Part shown: positions 8,854 through 19,178 of the stretch, in pieces
Position numbering within the stretch: the first letter of the stretch is position 1
Layout of the letters: each line of letters begins with the position of its first letter
Origin: Epichloe hybrida
Lineage: Eukaryota; Ascomycota; Sordariomycetes; Hypocreales; Clavicipitaceae
Reading direction: 5' to 3'
DNA: 30,873 nucleotides
NCBI GenBank assembly: GCA_019022495.1
Contig: JAFEKR010000129.1
Span: forward strand, 1-30,873
The notes under the pieces: generated by a model
The model's database searches: none
What the model saw: the letters and a program-made list of their open reading frames with translations, nothing else
Told to the model about the DNA's origin: nothing
Made by a program: the position numbers and the translations under genes

Positions 8854-10162
8854 CAGTGGGGGTGCAGATGTGAGGATAATGAAACGCGTCCCCACCTAGC
8901 ATCACGAAAAATCGCGTTACCTTCTGTCTATATTATTAACTTGACTTATATATATCTTAACGAAAATGCCTCTAATTACGCCTAGAGTTAAATATAGTCC
9001 TTATAAGAGAACTAGAGTTATATTAGCCTTTAATTTAGGTATAATAAGTAAAGAGATTATAGAGAAAGAGGGTATTCCCCTTATAATTATATATAGTATT
9101 TATTAACGCTATTAAACCTAAATATTAGCTAAGTCTTTACTATGCCTTAGCTAGCCACTAAAACTTAGGATATATAATAAAAGGCATATCTTTCTTTAGA
9201 TATAGAGTAATTCTTTTATAAAGAATAAAGATCTAGTTTAATAGGCTAGTCTTAACTATTCTATAATTACTTTATAAAGGTTCCTTATAAAAGAGAGTAT
9301 TTAGCACTAAAAGGCACTCTAATAACCTAAATTATTACTAGAAGTAGCTAAAAAAAGGCTTAAATTTACATATAAGTATTTATATAAGTTACTATCTTTT
9401 TAGTAGTATTAGATCTTTTTAGATAAAAGCATAATTAAACGTGGAAAAGGGGAGCGTTAGAAATAGGTTTATTATAACTAAGTATATATATAAAAATATA
9501 ACCCCATAACTTTCATCTAATTTTTCTAAGAGAAAGAAGTGGGGCATTATGTTAAGAGAGACATTTATGTCGCTTATAAAAGACCACATTATATAGTTAT
9601 AATATAGCCAACTAGAATGCCTTTAAGAGTAACTTCTAACTATTACTAAACTAGGTTATATATTTGCTTAAGATAACGCTCTAACTTATAAAGCTTAAAT
9701 TATATAAGAGTAGTTAAAGGAATAGGCTAATAAAAACGTGGTTAAATTAGTAAATTAGCCACTATATTTACCTAACCTTAATCCTATTAAGAACCTCTAG
9801 AAACTTATAAAAGAAGAAATTATAAAGTAATATTTAAAACTAGCTTTAATAATAACTTTAAATTATAGTCTAGAAAAGCTTTATAAAGCTACTATTAAAG
9901 GTTAGGAGTAAATTAAAGAGAATATTATAAATTAGCTTATAAAATTAATGCCACGCTAAATCACGGCTACTATGCACGCTAGAGGGTAGTACATAAAGTA
10001 TTAGGCCTCCTAGATAAAAGAGGAATCAATTCCTATTACAAGTATGTAATTTACAATAGATTAGAGTTAAAATTACGTGTGCGGCGAGGCAATTAAATTA
10101 CGAGGTTAATTCGCCCGATGGGGTCAATTTTCGTGGTTATCCAGACTTTCGCTACCCCACTG
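8854..10162 (+). mobile_element. Tc1/mariner-superfamily DNA transposon, RIP-mutated
   Basis: A 1309-bp element with termini CAGTGGGG...CCCCACTG flanked by TA on both sides (8852-8853, 10163-10164). The empty site is visible in the paired LTR copies (AGAAGTACCT). The inverted repeats are imperfect beyond the first 8 bp, with a shared GGATAA about 20 bp in. Both ends (8854-8935 and about 10075-10162) keep CG-rich sequence, while the interior is strongly RIP-mutated. It contains one transposase relic in plus orientation. Confidence 0.92.
8966..10004 (+). pseudogene. Transposase relic, IS630/Tc1/mariner DDE type
   Basis: Starts with ATG (8966; MPLITPRVKYSPYKRTR) and an N-terminal helix-turn-helix segment, then a damaged middle. 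'KKRLKF' lies near 9350-9370. The first catalytic Asp is in FLDKSIIKRGKGER at 9422 (family form FSDE). The second is in the DNA(P)xH motif at 9672. The third acidic residue lies in the PNLNPIKNL segment at 9789, where the expected Glu is now Lys (GAG to AAG). The frame ends at a TAG at 10002-10004, after MPR-ITATMHARG. Stops come from RIP. In addition the frame shifts by one base between about 9370 and 9670, which RIP alone does not explain. The intact length would be about 346 residues, normal for the family. It is inactive. Confidence 0.88.
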
Positions 10163-10164
10163 TA

Positions 10165-10290
10165 CCTCTATAGACTAGTTATTACTATAGCGCACTATAT
10201 ACCTTTTAGGTATAAAAGTTAGGTGCTATCTATATCTCTAATTAATAAAATTAAATGCTTTTTATTATTTATTTACACCCTTACTTAATA
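10165..10290 (+). repeat. 5' LTR of inner Copia, distal fragment
   Basis: Continuation of 8750-8853 after the Tc1/mariner element, heavily RIP-mutated and ending TTACTTAATA. It is directly followed by GTTATAAGCCTAG (10291-10303), the same initiator-tRNA-Met anticodon-arm primer site as in family 1. Confidence 0.88.
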
Positions 10291-11374
10291 GTTATAAGCC
10301 TAGGAGGCTTTAATTACTATTTTTATTAATTATTATTAAAGATATAAGCTTTGTTAAATATTATTAATTAACGCTTACTTATATTATAAGATAATTACCT
10401 CTTTATTATATTAATTAGTTAAAACCCTTATCCTATACTCTAGTTAACTAATATATTCCCCTTTATAATATCTAAAGAAACTTTAAATATAGTGTTATTA
10501 TTAGAGAAGGATTAGATTAAGTGATTTACCTAAGTTAAGAACTATATAAAATTATATAGTATTTAGGAGTATATTAACCCTAATAAGGTTAAATTACTTA
10601 AAGAACCTATAATACCTATATACCCCTAGAGAGGTCTAAGACTAGAGATTATACTAAATAACCCTAATGCTCTTAAAGATTAGAAAATTACTTATAAAGA
10701 TATAAAGGACTAATTTAACTTTAAATATAAAGAGCTTTAATTTAACCTTATAAAGTATATAAACCTATTAAAGTAAATACTAAAGATTAGGGAATATATT
10801 TATAAGACTCTTTTAAAGAATATATAAGACTCTCTTAACTTTAATACTAAAGTAAAGGAAAAGGAGTTAGTTTAATATTATACCTATAGGATACTTAAGC
10901 TTCTTTATAATTAATATAAGCTAAACACTAAGAAAATACTTATCCTTATAGAGAATTACCTTAATAATTACTTAACTATAAATGTAGTATTAGACTTTTT
11001 ATTAGTTATTAGTATTTATAAGGTTAAAAGAATACTAGTTATATAAAAGCTTTTATTATTACCTATTTTATTAAATTAGTTATAGAATTTATAATATTAT
11101 ATTATTTTTATAATTTTATTATAACTAAGTAAGGTTATATATAATATTATACTTTTGTAATAATACTATTTAACTTACTACTCTCTTTCCCTAATATAAC
11201 TTAAAGAAAAACCTTCTTATTATATTATTTACTATTTCTATAAATTATTTTATCTTTCTATAAATTATTATTATTACTTATTTTAAAAAAAACTATAAAA
11301 AGAACTACTAGTAAACTTAATATAAGTAACTTATTATATCTTATTATAGCTTATAATAGCTTATAATAGCTTAT

Positions 11375-11446
11375 AATACTAATATTACTAATATTACTAG
11401 TATTACTAATATTACTAGTATTACTAAGATTACTAAGATTACTGAT
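11375..11446 (+). repeat. 9-bp minisatellite inside foldback element
   Basis: Tandem 9-mers of the form TACTAAGAT/TACTAGTAT/TACTAATAT, preceded by 10-bp repeats CTTATAATAG (about 11345-11374). Equivalent arrays sit at about 17875-17978 and, inverted, at about 27818-27910, with different unit numbers. The array lies between the long inverted arms. Confidence 0.75.
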
Positions 11447-11454
11447 AATATTAT

Positions 11455-11722
11455 GTCACGGCTTGCACCAAAAGGTTAAGAACGAAGTAAAGGCTAAGAC
11501 TATTGTAGTCACTGCTAGATAGATGCTAGCTAGGGGTAGGTGCGTGAAGGTTTTAATCTCTAACCTAGCACTAATAATATATATAGTCTTTAATAAATAC
11601 CTTGCTTTATAGGCACGTAGCTATCTTATAGCTAGCTAGCCTCTTTGTTATTCACATAGCCTAAAGGTTCTCTAAAGACTTGCTTTAATAAACATCCTAT
11701 CTTTGACCTCTGCGCTCCTAAC
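11455..11722 (+). mobile_element. 268-bp short interspersed element, copy 1 (MITE or SINE-like)
   Basis: Inserted in the middle of the foldback element with a 7-bp duplication ATATTAT (11448-11454 and 11723-11729); the empty site is seen in copy 2 near 17980. It starts GTCACGGCTTGCACC and ends CTCTGCGCTCCTAAC, with no clear inverted repeats and no poly-A tail. Homologous copies lie at 28802-29066 and 30360-30627. It is too short to encode a protein. A GGTTTTAATCT stretch resembles a polymerase III B box after RIP, but this is weak. Confidence 0.8.
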
Positions 11723-14700
11723 ATATTATTAGTGTTAAAGTTTAATAAAAAATAAATAATAAATAAATAACTTAAATATAAATACTAGTAATTATAAGTA
11801 AATTACTATAGTAAAAGCTATAGTTTTTAATAACTTAGTATTTTAAGGTTTTTAAAAATATTAATATTATAAAAATGTTTTCTCTTTTATGTTTTTTTAA
11901 AATAATAATAAAAGTAAAATAATAGTAATTATAGTAATAATAGTAATTAAGGTTATTAAAGTTATTAAAGCTTTTATAATAAGTATAGTATATTTTATAA
12001 AACTAAGTCCTAGTATTATTTTTAAAAATAAGTTAAACGTATTTTTTATAGCTTATTTAAGCTATATAGGGTAATTAAAATAATACTATTAGTTATCTAT
12101 TAATAAATTATAAATATTAGTCTATTATATTTTTTCTTTATATATTATTATAATAAGATATATAAAGTTACTATATATAACTTCTTAAAGCTTTAGAATT
12201 ATAAAGCTTAAAGTAATATTTAATTAGTTTAAATAGTAAATAAATAGTTTAAGCTTTTTTTAAGTTCTTATTATATTAATAATAATATTAAAGTACTAGG
12301 TATATATTCTATTAACTTTTATATATTTATTTAGATTTCTAATTTAATTTAATTATATTAGTTTAGGGTATTTTTTAATTAAATTAATAACAAAAATATA
12401 AAATAATTAATAATAATAGTAAATAAAATAATTAGAAGGTTTTTCTTAAAGTTATATTAGTAAAATAAAGTAATAAGTATAATAGTATTATTAAAAAGGT
12501 ATAATATTATAAATAACCTTACTTATAGTAAAATTCTTAAAAAAAGGTAAATATTATAAATTCTATAACTAATTAAGTAAAATAGGTAATAATAAAAGCT
12601 TCCATATAACTAGCTTTCTTTTAATCCTTATAATAACATTATATAATAAAAAGGCCCACTTTTTTTTTCACTAACACTACATTGTAGTTTTTGTAGTTAG
12701 TGTAGTTAGTAACTACACTAACTACACTACAAACAATACTCTGATAATAATAGAGGTATTATAAAGGAATTATCTAGATCTTAAGACTTAATAAACTAAG
12801 GAGATAATACTATATAAGTTTATTATCTCTCTTTAAAGTAAATTTAAGGTATTCTAGAAGAAATAAAATAACTTACTTAATAAAGGAAAGAATAATAGCT
12901 TTCTTAAGGTAGTTAGTAAGTTTAAAAGAGACTATAAAGCTCCTTAAAGCTTAATAATAATAAAATTAGCTAATAACGCTATTACTACTAATAGATTAAA
13001 TAGTTAGAATAGATTAAAGCAAAGGAAGTGCCCTAGATACTCTAGTTATAATATTCGTAATATATTAAAGTAATAAAAATCCTATAATTTATTTAAAGCT
13101 CTTAATAAGCTAAAAGCTACTCCTAAGGATTAGGAAGTTAGGAAGAACTTTAAGAATAATATTAAGAGATATCTAAAGGAAAACCTATAAGAGAGATTAA
13201 AAGCTATAAGTTAAAAGCTAGAGAAAAGGGAGAAAAGTGGTAATATTATTATCCCCTTATAAAACCTAATAAATAACTTACTTATAGTAACTTTAGGAGA
13301 GAAAACTATAAATATATTATTATTTATATACTTATAAAGCTCTTAACCTTTAAGGGAAGTTATATATTTAACTTTAAACACTATAGATAGCTTTAAAGGA
13401 AATTAGAATATAGTTATCTATAATTCTAAAGCTAATATTTATATTTTTAATAATATTTATTAGTTTAAATAGTCTAAGTTTAATAGAACTATTATAATAG
13501 AGGTTAAAGCTAGAGGTATAATCTATATATCCTTAGGATAAGGACTAGTCTATATATCTATTATAAATCTAGTATTATAAAGGCTAAGAAGAATTATAGT
13601 GTAAAGTGCTTTGCTAATTTTAAAATTCTATGTAAACCTAGTATTAGTAATAATTCTAATAAAGGTAAGGATTTATTAGAACTAAAAGAAAAGCTTCCTA
13701 TTCTAAGGAAAGTATCCTATTACTAAGCTTTATAATTAATAAGCTTTATATATTATCTATACTCTTAGATAACCTAAAAGAGGCCTATACTATAACTAGT
13801 AAAGCACTAAGGCTACCTATAAAAGGAGATATAAAGCTTTAGCATTAATAATATAGTTATTTAGGTAAGAAGGCCTTTATAGAGATTATAAACACTACCC
13901 TTTGTATTAAATTAATAAGACCTAAGCTTATAAAGTGTAAGATCTATACTATAGGTAAAGCTAAGCGCTAGAGATTATAGGTTACACTAGAAGGGCTTCC
14001 TTAAGGACTTAGATATAGTCTTTTAGTTAATCTAGACTATTATAACTCTCCTTATTAGAATAGTAATAGGTATTAGTGTGTTTTTATATACCTTATAACC
14101 TTAATATATTTCTTCTATTTATTTAAGACTAAAGATAAAATTTATAATAGCTTTTATATAATAATAGTGTTCCTATATATATAATTTAGGGTTTAACTAT
14201 GCTTTTTATATAGTTATATTAAAAAGGCTTTATTTATAGAAAATATAAGAGATAAGATAGCCTTTACTAGCATTATAATCTATAATTTAGCTCCCTTAAT
14301 ACCTAGTTAAAATAAAAAGGCAAAGAGATCTAAGGGGGTAATTAAGTAAAAGGCTTATATATTAAGCCTTAAGGCTTACTTTCCTTTAGAACTTAATAAT
14401 AAGGTCTTTAATATAGTAGTTTATTTACTAAATAAAACACCCTTTAAGCATTATAGGAATTAGGTTATACCCTATAAACTCTAGTGAAATTAGGCATAGA
14501 AAATAGTCCTAGCCTATTTATAAATATTAGAGGTTTAAAAGCCTTTAATTATATATCTATAAGCTTATAGATATAAGGCATTTCTAATAATAATAAAGGC
14601 TCTAGAGCATATTAAATCACACTATGTAATACTATAGTTAGAGTAAAAAGCTTATATTTGATACCTTATTAGTTATAGAGGTAAGTTATAATATATTATA

Positions 14701-16996
14701 TAAGTGCCTTTGCTTTATAATTATAAGGTTATTATATTAGTATATATTTAGTTTAATAAGAACTCCTTCTTTAAGCTAGAAGAAAAGCTAGAATTAGCTT
14801 AATAAAAGAAAATATTAATAATTAAGTTACTTAAGGAGCTTAAAGCTAAAGATCTTAATAAAGAGATTAGTTAAGACCTTATTAGAATAGAGCTTAAAGA
14901 GAATAATCCTATCTCTTTACTATTAGCTATAGGCTAGGAAAATAAGTAGTTTAAAGTAAAAACACCTCCTTATATAATAGGGAATAAAGAGAACCTTTCT
15001 AGTGTACTTTTAACCCCTCCTAACTTCTCTTAGAAAGCGCTAGTTACTATAAAGAACTTAGAGCTTTAAGTAAAAGGTAGTAATACACTATTTTATAAGA
15101 TTAATAAATTTATAAGTAAGGTAATAGCTAAATATATAGTAATTACTATAAAGACTAGTAAATTTACTATAAAAGGTAGTAAGGCTATAGAGAATTATAG
15201 TCCTTATAATAATAGTATTAATATAAATAATATTATTACTAGGAAATATTAAAGAAAGGAAATAAGAAAAGCTAAGTAAGTATAGTTTTTTTTTGCTTTC
15301 TTAATAGTATTCTAAGGAACTTAATATAGTTTATATATTAAAGATATGCCTTTAAAACCTATATATTATTATTAGGTAATAGCCTTATTATATTATAATT
15401 ACTAAAAGGAAGTAATTATAAAGGAGCTTTAAAAGCTTTAATCCTTAAATTACTAGGAGGATATACTAGATAAATTATTTAATCTTAAGGAGACTATTAA
15501 CCTTAGATAGGTTTTTAAGTATAAAACTAATAAAAAAAGGTATTATTATAGAGTTTAAGGCTTAAATAGTAGTCTAAGGTAACTAATAACTAAAGGATAA
15601 CCTTAATAACTATACTATTATGCTTACTTTATAATCTCTATATATACTACTTACTATTTGCTATACTAATAATCTTAATATATATTAATATAATGTTTAG
15701 AATGCTTTCCTATATATAAAACTTAAAGAACCTATTTTCTATAAGCTACTAGAGGGTATAAATATATAAGGTTATCTCTAGAAGATAACTAGAGTATTAT
15801 ATAGGCTATAGGAAGCTCCTTAATAATGGTTTCTATACCTAATATAATTCCTATTAAATCTAGGCTTTATCTAAGGAAAGAAAGACCTATATATTTTTAT
15901 AAAAGGTAGATTTATCTTATTTTTCTATATAAATAACATTATAGTGCTATTTCTAAATGGATTTAAAGTAGAATTTAAAGAGCTATATAAGTAGTTAATA
16001 AACAGTTTAGATATTAAAGACTAAGGTAATTTAAAGTGGTTCCTAGGCATTAAAATCATTAGGAATTATAATACTAAAGAGATAGAGTTATTATAGGAAT
16101 TATATATTTAAAAGATAGCTTAGAAGTTTATTCCTAATATTATTAATAATGATTTAAAGAGCTTAATTTTAATACCTTTAATAATAGCTATAATTATCCT
16201 AAATAATAGCAAGGCTACTAGCAAAGAGATTAATTACTATAGAGTAGTTATTAGCTCTTTAGTTTATCTTTATATTATTAGAAAACCTAATGTAGCCTTT
16301 ATAGCTTTAAAGCTAGCCTCCTTTATAATAAACCCTTTAATAAAGCATATTAAGCTTATAAAGGCTACTTTAATATACGCTTAGAATATAAGGAAGTTAT
16401 ATATCTAATACTTAGGAGCGAATAGCTTTAACACGCTTTTCTCTAGCACTAATGCCTCTCTTAGTAATAACCCTAATACTTAGAAATTAACGTAAGGCTA
16501 TGTCTTTATTATATATAAAGCTATAATTAATTAGAAGTCTAGGAGATAGTATTATATAATAACCTTAAGTATAGAAGTAAAGCTCTTTATATTAAATTAT
16601 AGAGTAAAAGAGCGTATATCTCTAGGTAAATTACTTTATAATATTAGTATATAAGTCCTTCCTTTATTAATTATCTAGTGTAATAATAAGTAAATAATGT
16701 ATATTATAAAATATAAGGAAAGAAGGCTTTAAACTAGTTTAAAGTATCTTAATATAAATTAAATATAGATTTAAGAGTAATATACCCTAGGTAATATTAA
16801 GGTAAATTAGTTAAAGACCTTTAAGATACTTACTAATAGCTTTATAAAGCCTTTATTAGGGTAAATATATAAGGAATTCTATTACTAGATTAGCTTATAG
16901 GAAATTCCTGCTTAATTATAACACTAGAAAATTATTATAATCTTTTCCTATGCTTATAATCTTTAGCTTTAATAAATATCTTAGCTAAGGGGGGTG

Positions 16997-17233
16997 TGTT
17001 AAAACTTAAGGAGAGCTCCCTTAAAGCATAGGTTATATAAGGGTAGCGCGTATTAATAGGGATAAAACGTAAGGTTAGACATTAGTAAATATAATATATT
17101 AGAAGTACCTTTGTAAACTAGTTATTACTATAGCGCACTATGTACCTTTTAGGTATAAAAGTCAGGTGCTGTCTGCACCTTTGATTAACAAAATCGAACG
17201 CTTTTTATCATCTATTTACACCCCTACCTAACA
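16997..17233 (+). repeat. 3' LTR of inner Copia (237 bp)
   Basis: Starts TGTTAAAACTTAAGGAGAGC and ends CCTACCTAACA before the CTAAT duplication (17234-17238). It is 7 bp longer at its 5' end than the 5' LTR, which starts TGTCAGGG. The left half is RIP-mutated; the right half (from about 17130) is nearly intact. Confidence 0.9.
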
Positions 17234-17238
17234 CTAAT

Positions 17239-17338
17239 ACATCGTATCCACTAATATCTAACCTCGCGTTTTATCCCTATTAATGCGCGTTGCCCTTATA
17301 TAACTTATGCTTTAAGGGAGCTCTCCCTGGACCCTAAC
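17239..17338 (-). repeat. Left LTR of outer Copia, fragment 2
   Basis: Continues fragment 1 (8614-8749) after the inner Copia, again almost free of RIP. It ends in ACCCTAAC (17331-17338), the left copy of the foldback target duplication. The last base of this LTR is at 19178, past the foldback element and its second duplication copy (19170-19177). Confidence 0.9.
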
Positions 17339-19169
17339 CAGAGTATTGCACTAAAACGTGTAGTGTAGTGTAGTATTTGTAGTGTAGTGTAGTAACTACA
17401 CTACAAACTACATTACACTATAAACTACACTAACTATAAGGAAAAAAAAACTACAATACATTACACTACAAATTTTTTTTCCTAAACTACACTAACTACA
17501 AACACTATAAATGTAGTATTAGACTTTTTATTAGTTATTAGTATTATAAGGATTAAAAGAATGCTAGTTATATAAAAGCTTTTATTATTACCTATTTTAT
17601 TTAATTAGTTATAGAATTTATAATATTATTTTATTTTAGTAATTTTACTATAACTAAGTAAGGTTATATATAATATTATACTTTTTTAATAATACTATTT
17701 AACTTAATACTTTATTTCCTTAATATAACTTAAAGAAAAACCTTCTTATTATATTATTTACTATTTCTATAAATTATTTTATATTTCTATAAATTATTAT
17801 TATTACTTATTTTAAAAAAACTATAAAAAGAACTACTAGTAAACTTAATATAAGTAGCTTATTATATCTTATTATAGCTTATAATAGCTTATAATAGCTT
17901 ATAATACTAATATTACTAGTATTACTAAGATTACTAAGATTACTAAGATTACTAAGATTACTAAGATTACTTATAATATTATTAGTGTTAAAGTTTAATA
18001 AATAATAAATAATAAATAAATAACTTAAATATAAATACTAGTAATTATAAGTAAATTACTATAGTAAAAGCTATAGTTTTTAATAACTTAGTATTTTAAG
18101 GTTTTTAAAAATATTAATATTATAAAAATGTTTTCTCTTTTATATTTTTTAAAATAATAATAAAAGTAAAATAATAGTAATAATAGTAATTAAGTAATAA
18201 TAGTATTAATAGTATTAATAGTAATAATAGTAATTAAGGTTATTAAAGTTATTAAAGCTCTTATAATAAGTATAGTATATTATATAAAAGTAAGTCTTAG
18301 TTTTATTTTAAAAAATAAGTTAAACTTATTTTTTATAGCTTAATTAAGCTATATAGGGTAATTAAAATAATACTATTAATTATTTATTAATAGATTATAA
18401 ATATTAGTTTATTATATTCTTTATTTATATATTATAGTAATAAGATATATAAAGTTACTATATATAACTTCTTAAGGCTTTAGAATTATAAAGCTAAAAG
18501 TAATATTTAATTAGTTTAAATCTTAAATAAATAGTTTAAGCTTTTTTTAAGTTCTTATTATATTAAGAATAAGATTTAAGTACTAAGTATATATTTTATT
18601 AACTTCTAGTAATTTATCTAGATTTCTTAATTAATTTTATTCTATTAGTTTAGGGTATTTTTTATTTAAAATAATAATAATAATATTTTAAAATATAAAA
18701 TAATTAATAGTAATAGTAAATAAAATAATAAGAAGGTTTTTCTTTAAGTTATATTAGTAAAATAAAGTATTAGGTATAATAGTATTATTAAAAAGTTATA
18801 ATATTATAAATTACCCTAGTTATAGTAAAATCCTTAAAAAAAGGTAAATTTTATGAATTATATAACTAATTAGGTAAAATAGGTAATAATAAAAGCTTCT
18901 ATATAACTAGCCTTCTTTTAATCCTTATAATAACCTTATATAATAAAAAAGCCCACTTTTTTTTACTAACACTATATTTGTAGTTTTTGTAGTTAGTGTA
19001 GTTAGTAACTACACTAACTACACTACACTACAAGCAAAAAAAAAACTATACTACACTACACTATAAAAAAAAAAAATTACACTACACTAACTATAAGAAA
19101 AAAAAAACTACACTATAAATACAAATTTTTCCTAAAAACTACACTAACTACACTACAAACAATACTCTG
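17339..19169 (+). mobile_element. hAT-like foldback element, copy 2 (complete)
   Basis: 1831 bp with inverted termini CAGAGTATTG...CAATACTCTG and an exact 8-bp duplication ACCCTAAC on each side (17331-17338, 19170-19177). Eight-bp duplications and CAGAG-type ends are characteristic of hAT transposons. Each end carries an array of TAGTGTAGT/ACTACACTA units (17358-17510 and about 18975-19160). Inside these, roughly 17530-17790 is the inverted complement of roughly 18700-18960, so the element could fold into a long hairpin around a spacer with minisatellites. No transposase can be recognised in any frame, so it probably depended on a hAT transposase elsewhere. Confidence 0.88.
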
Positions 19170-19178
19170 ACCCTAACA

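Larger units (their letters stand above)
10975..12743 (+). mobile_element. hAT-like foldback element, copy 1 (left end deleted)
   Basis: The right terminus CAATACTCTG (12734-12743) is followed by ATAATAAT, which matches the empty gag site in the outer Copia. The left terminus is missing: the junction at 10974/10975 enters the element about 165 bp in from its end, and 36 bp of flanking gag are also lost. The interior aligns with 17504-19169, except for a 268-bp short element at 11455-11722. Near the right end is a palindrome with 17-bp arms (12692-12708 and 12710-12726) built from TAGTGTAGT units. No transposase frame is seen, so it is non-autonomous. Confidence 0.85.
10291..16996 (+). pseudogene. 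gag-pol relic of inner Copia
   Basis: No open frame survives, but motifs appear in Copia order on the plus strand. Gag lies on both sides of the foldback insertion (10400-10974 and 12744-13300). The protease active site is at about 13417-13450 (NSKAN, from DSGAN). The integrase zinc region, about 13836-13990, has an LWH-like start and CKICTIGKAKR. The integrase third catalytic residue is in 'NKKAKRSKG' (from NGKAERSKG) at about 14306-14340. The RT 'NAFL' block is at about 15696, and the catalytic YxDD, now YINNIIV, at about 15926-15955. RNase H and the C-terminal 'TSKMPTDSF-like' tail lie between about 16400 and 16870. A purine tract AAGGGGGGTG (16987-16996) precedes the 3' LTR. Aspartates of both RT catalytic codons have changed to Asn by RIP. 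Confidence 0.9.
8750..17233 (+). mobile_element. Inner Ty1/Copia retrotransposon (family 2), inserted in the outer copy's LTR
   Basis: Flanked by a 5-bp duplication CTAAT (8745-8749 and 17234-17238). The 5' LTR is 8750-8853 plus 10165-10290 (230 bp, split by a Tc1/mariner element); the 3' LTR is 16997-17233 (237 bp). The internal region runs in plus orientation with pol motifs in Copia order, and its gag portion is split by a foldback element (10975-12743). Removing the insertions gives an internal length similar to the outer copy. Outer and inner copies share sequence throughout but have partly different mutations, so RIP hit them separately. Confidence 0.92.

Noticed and set aside
17331..17338. 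ACCCTAAC as a telomere-repeat fragment
   Set aside because: Only one unit occurs on each side of the foldback element; it is a target duplication taken from the LTR start.
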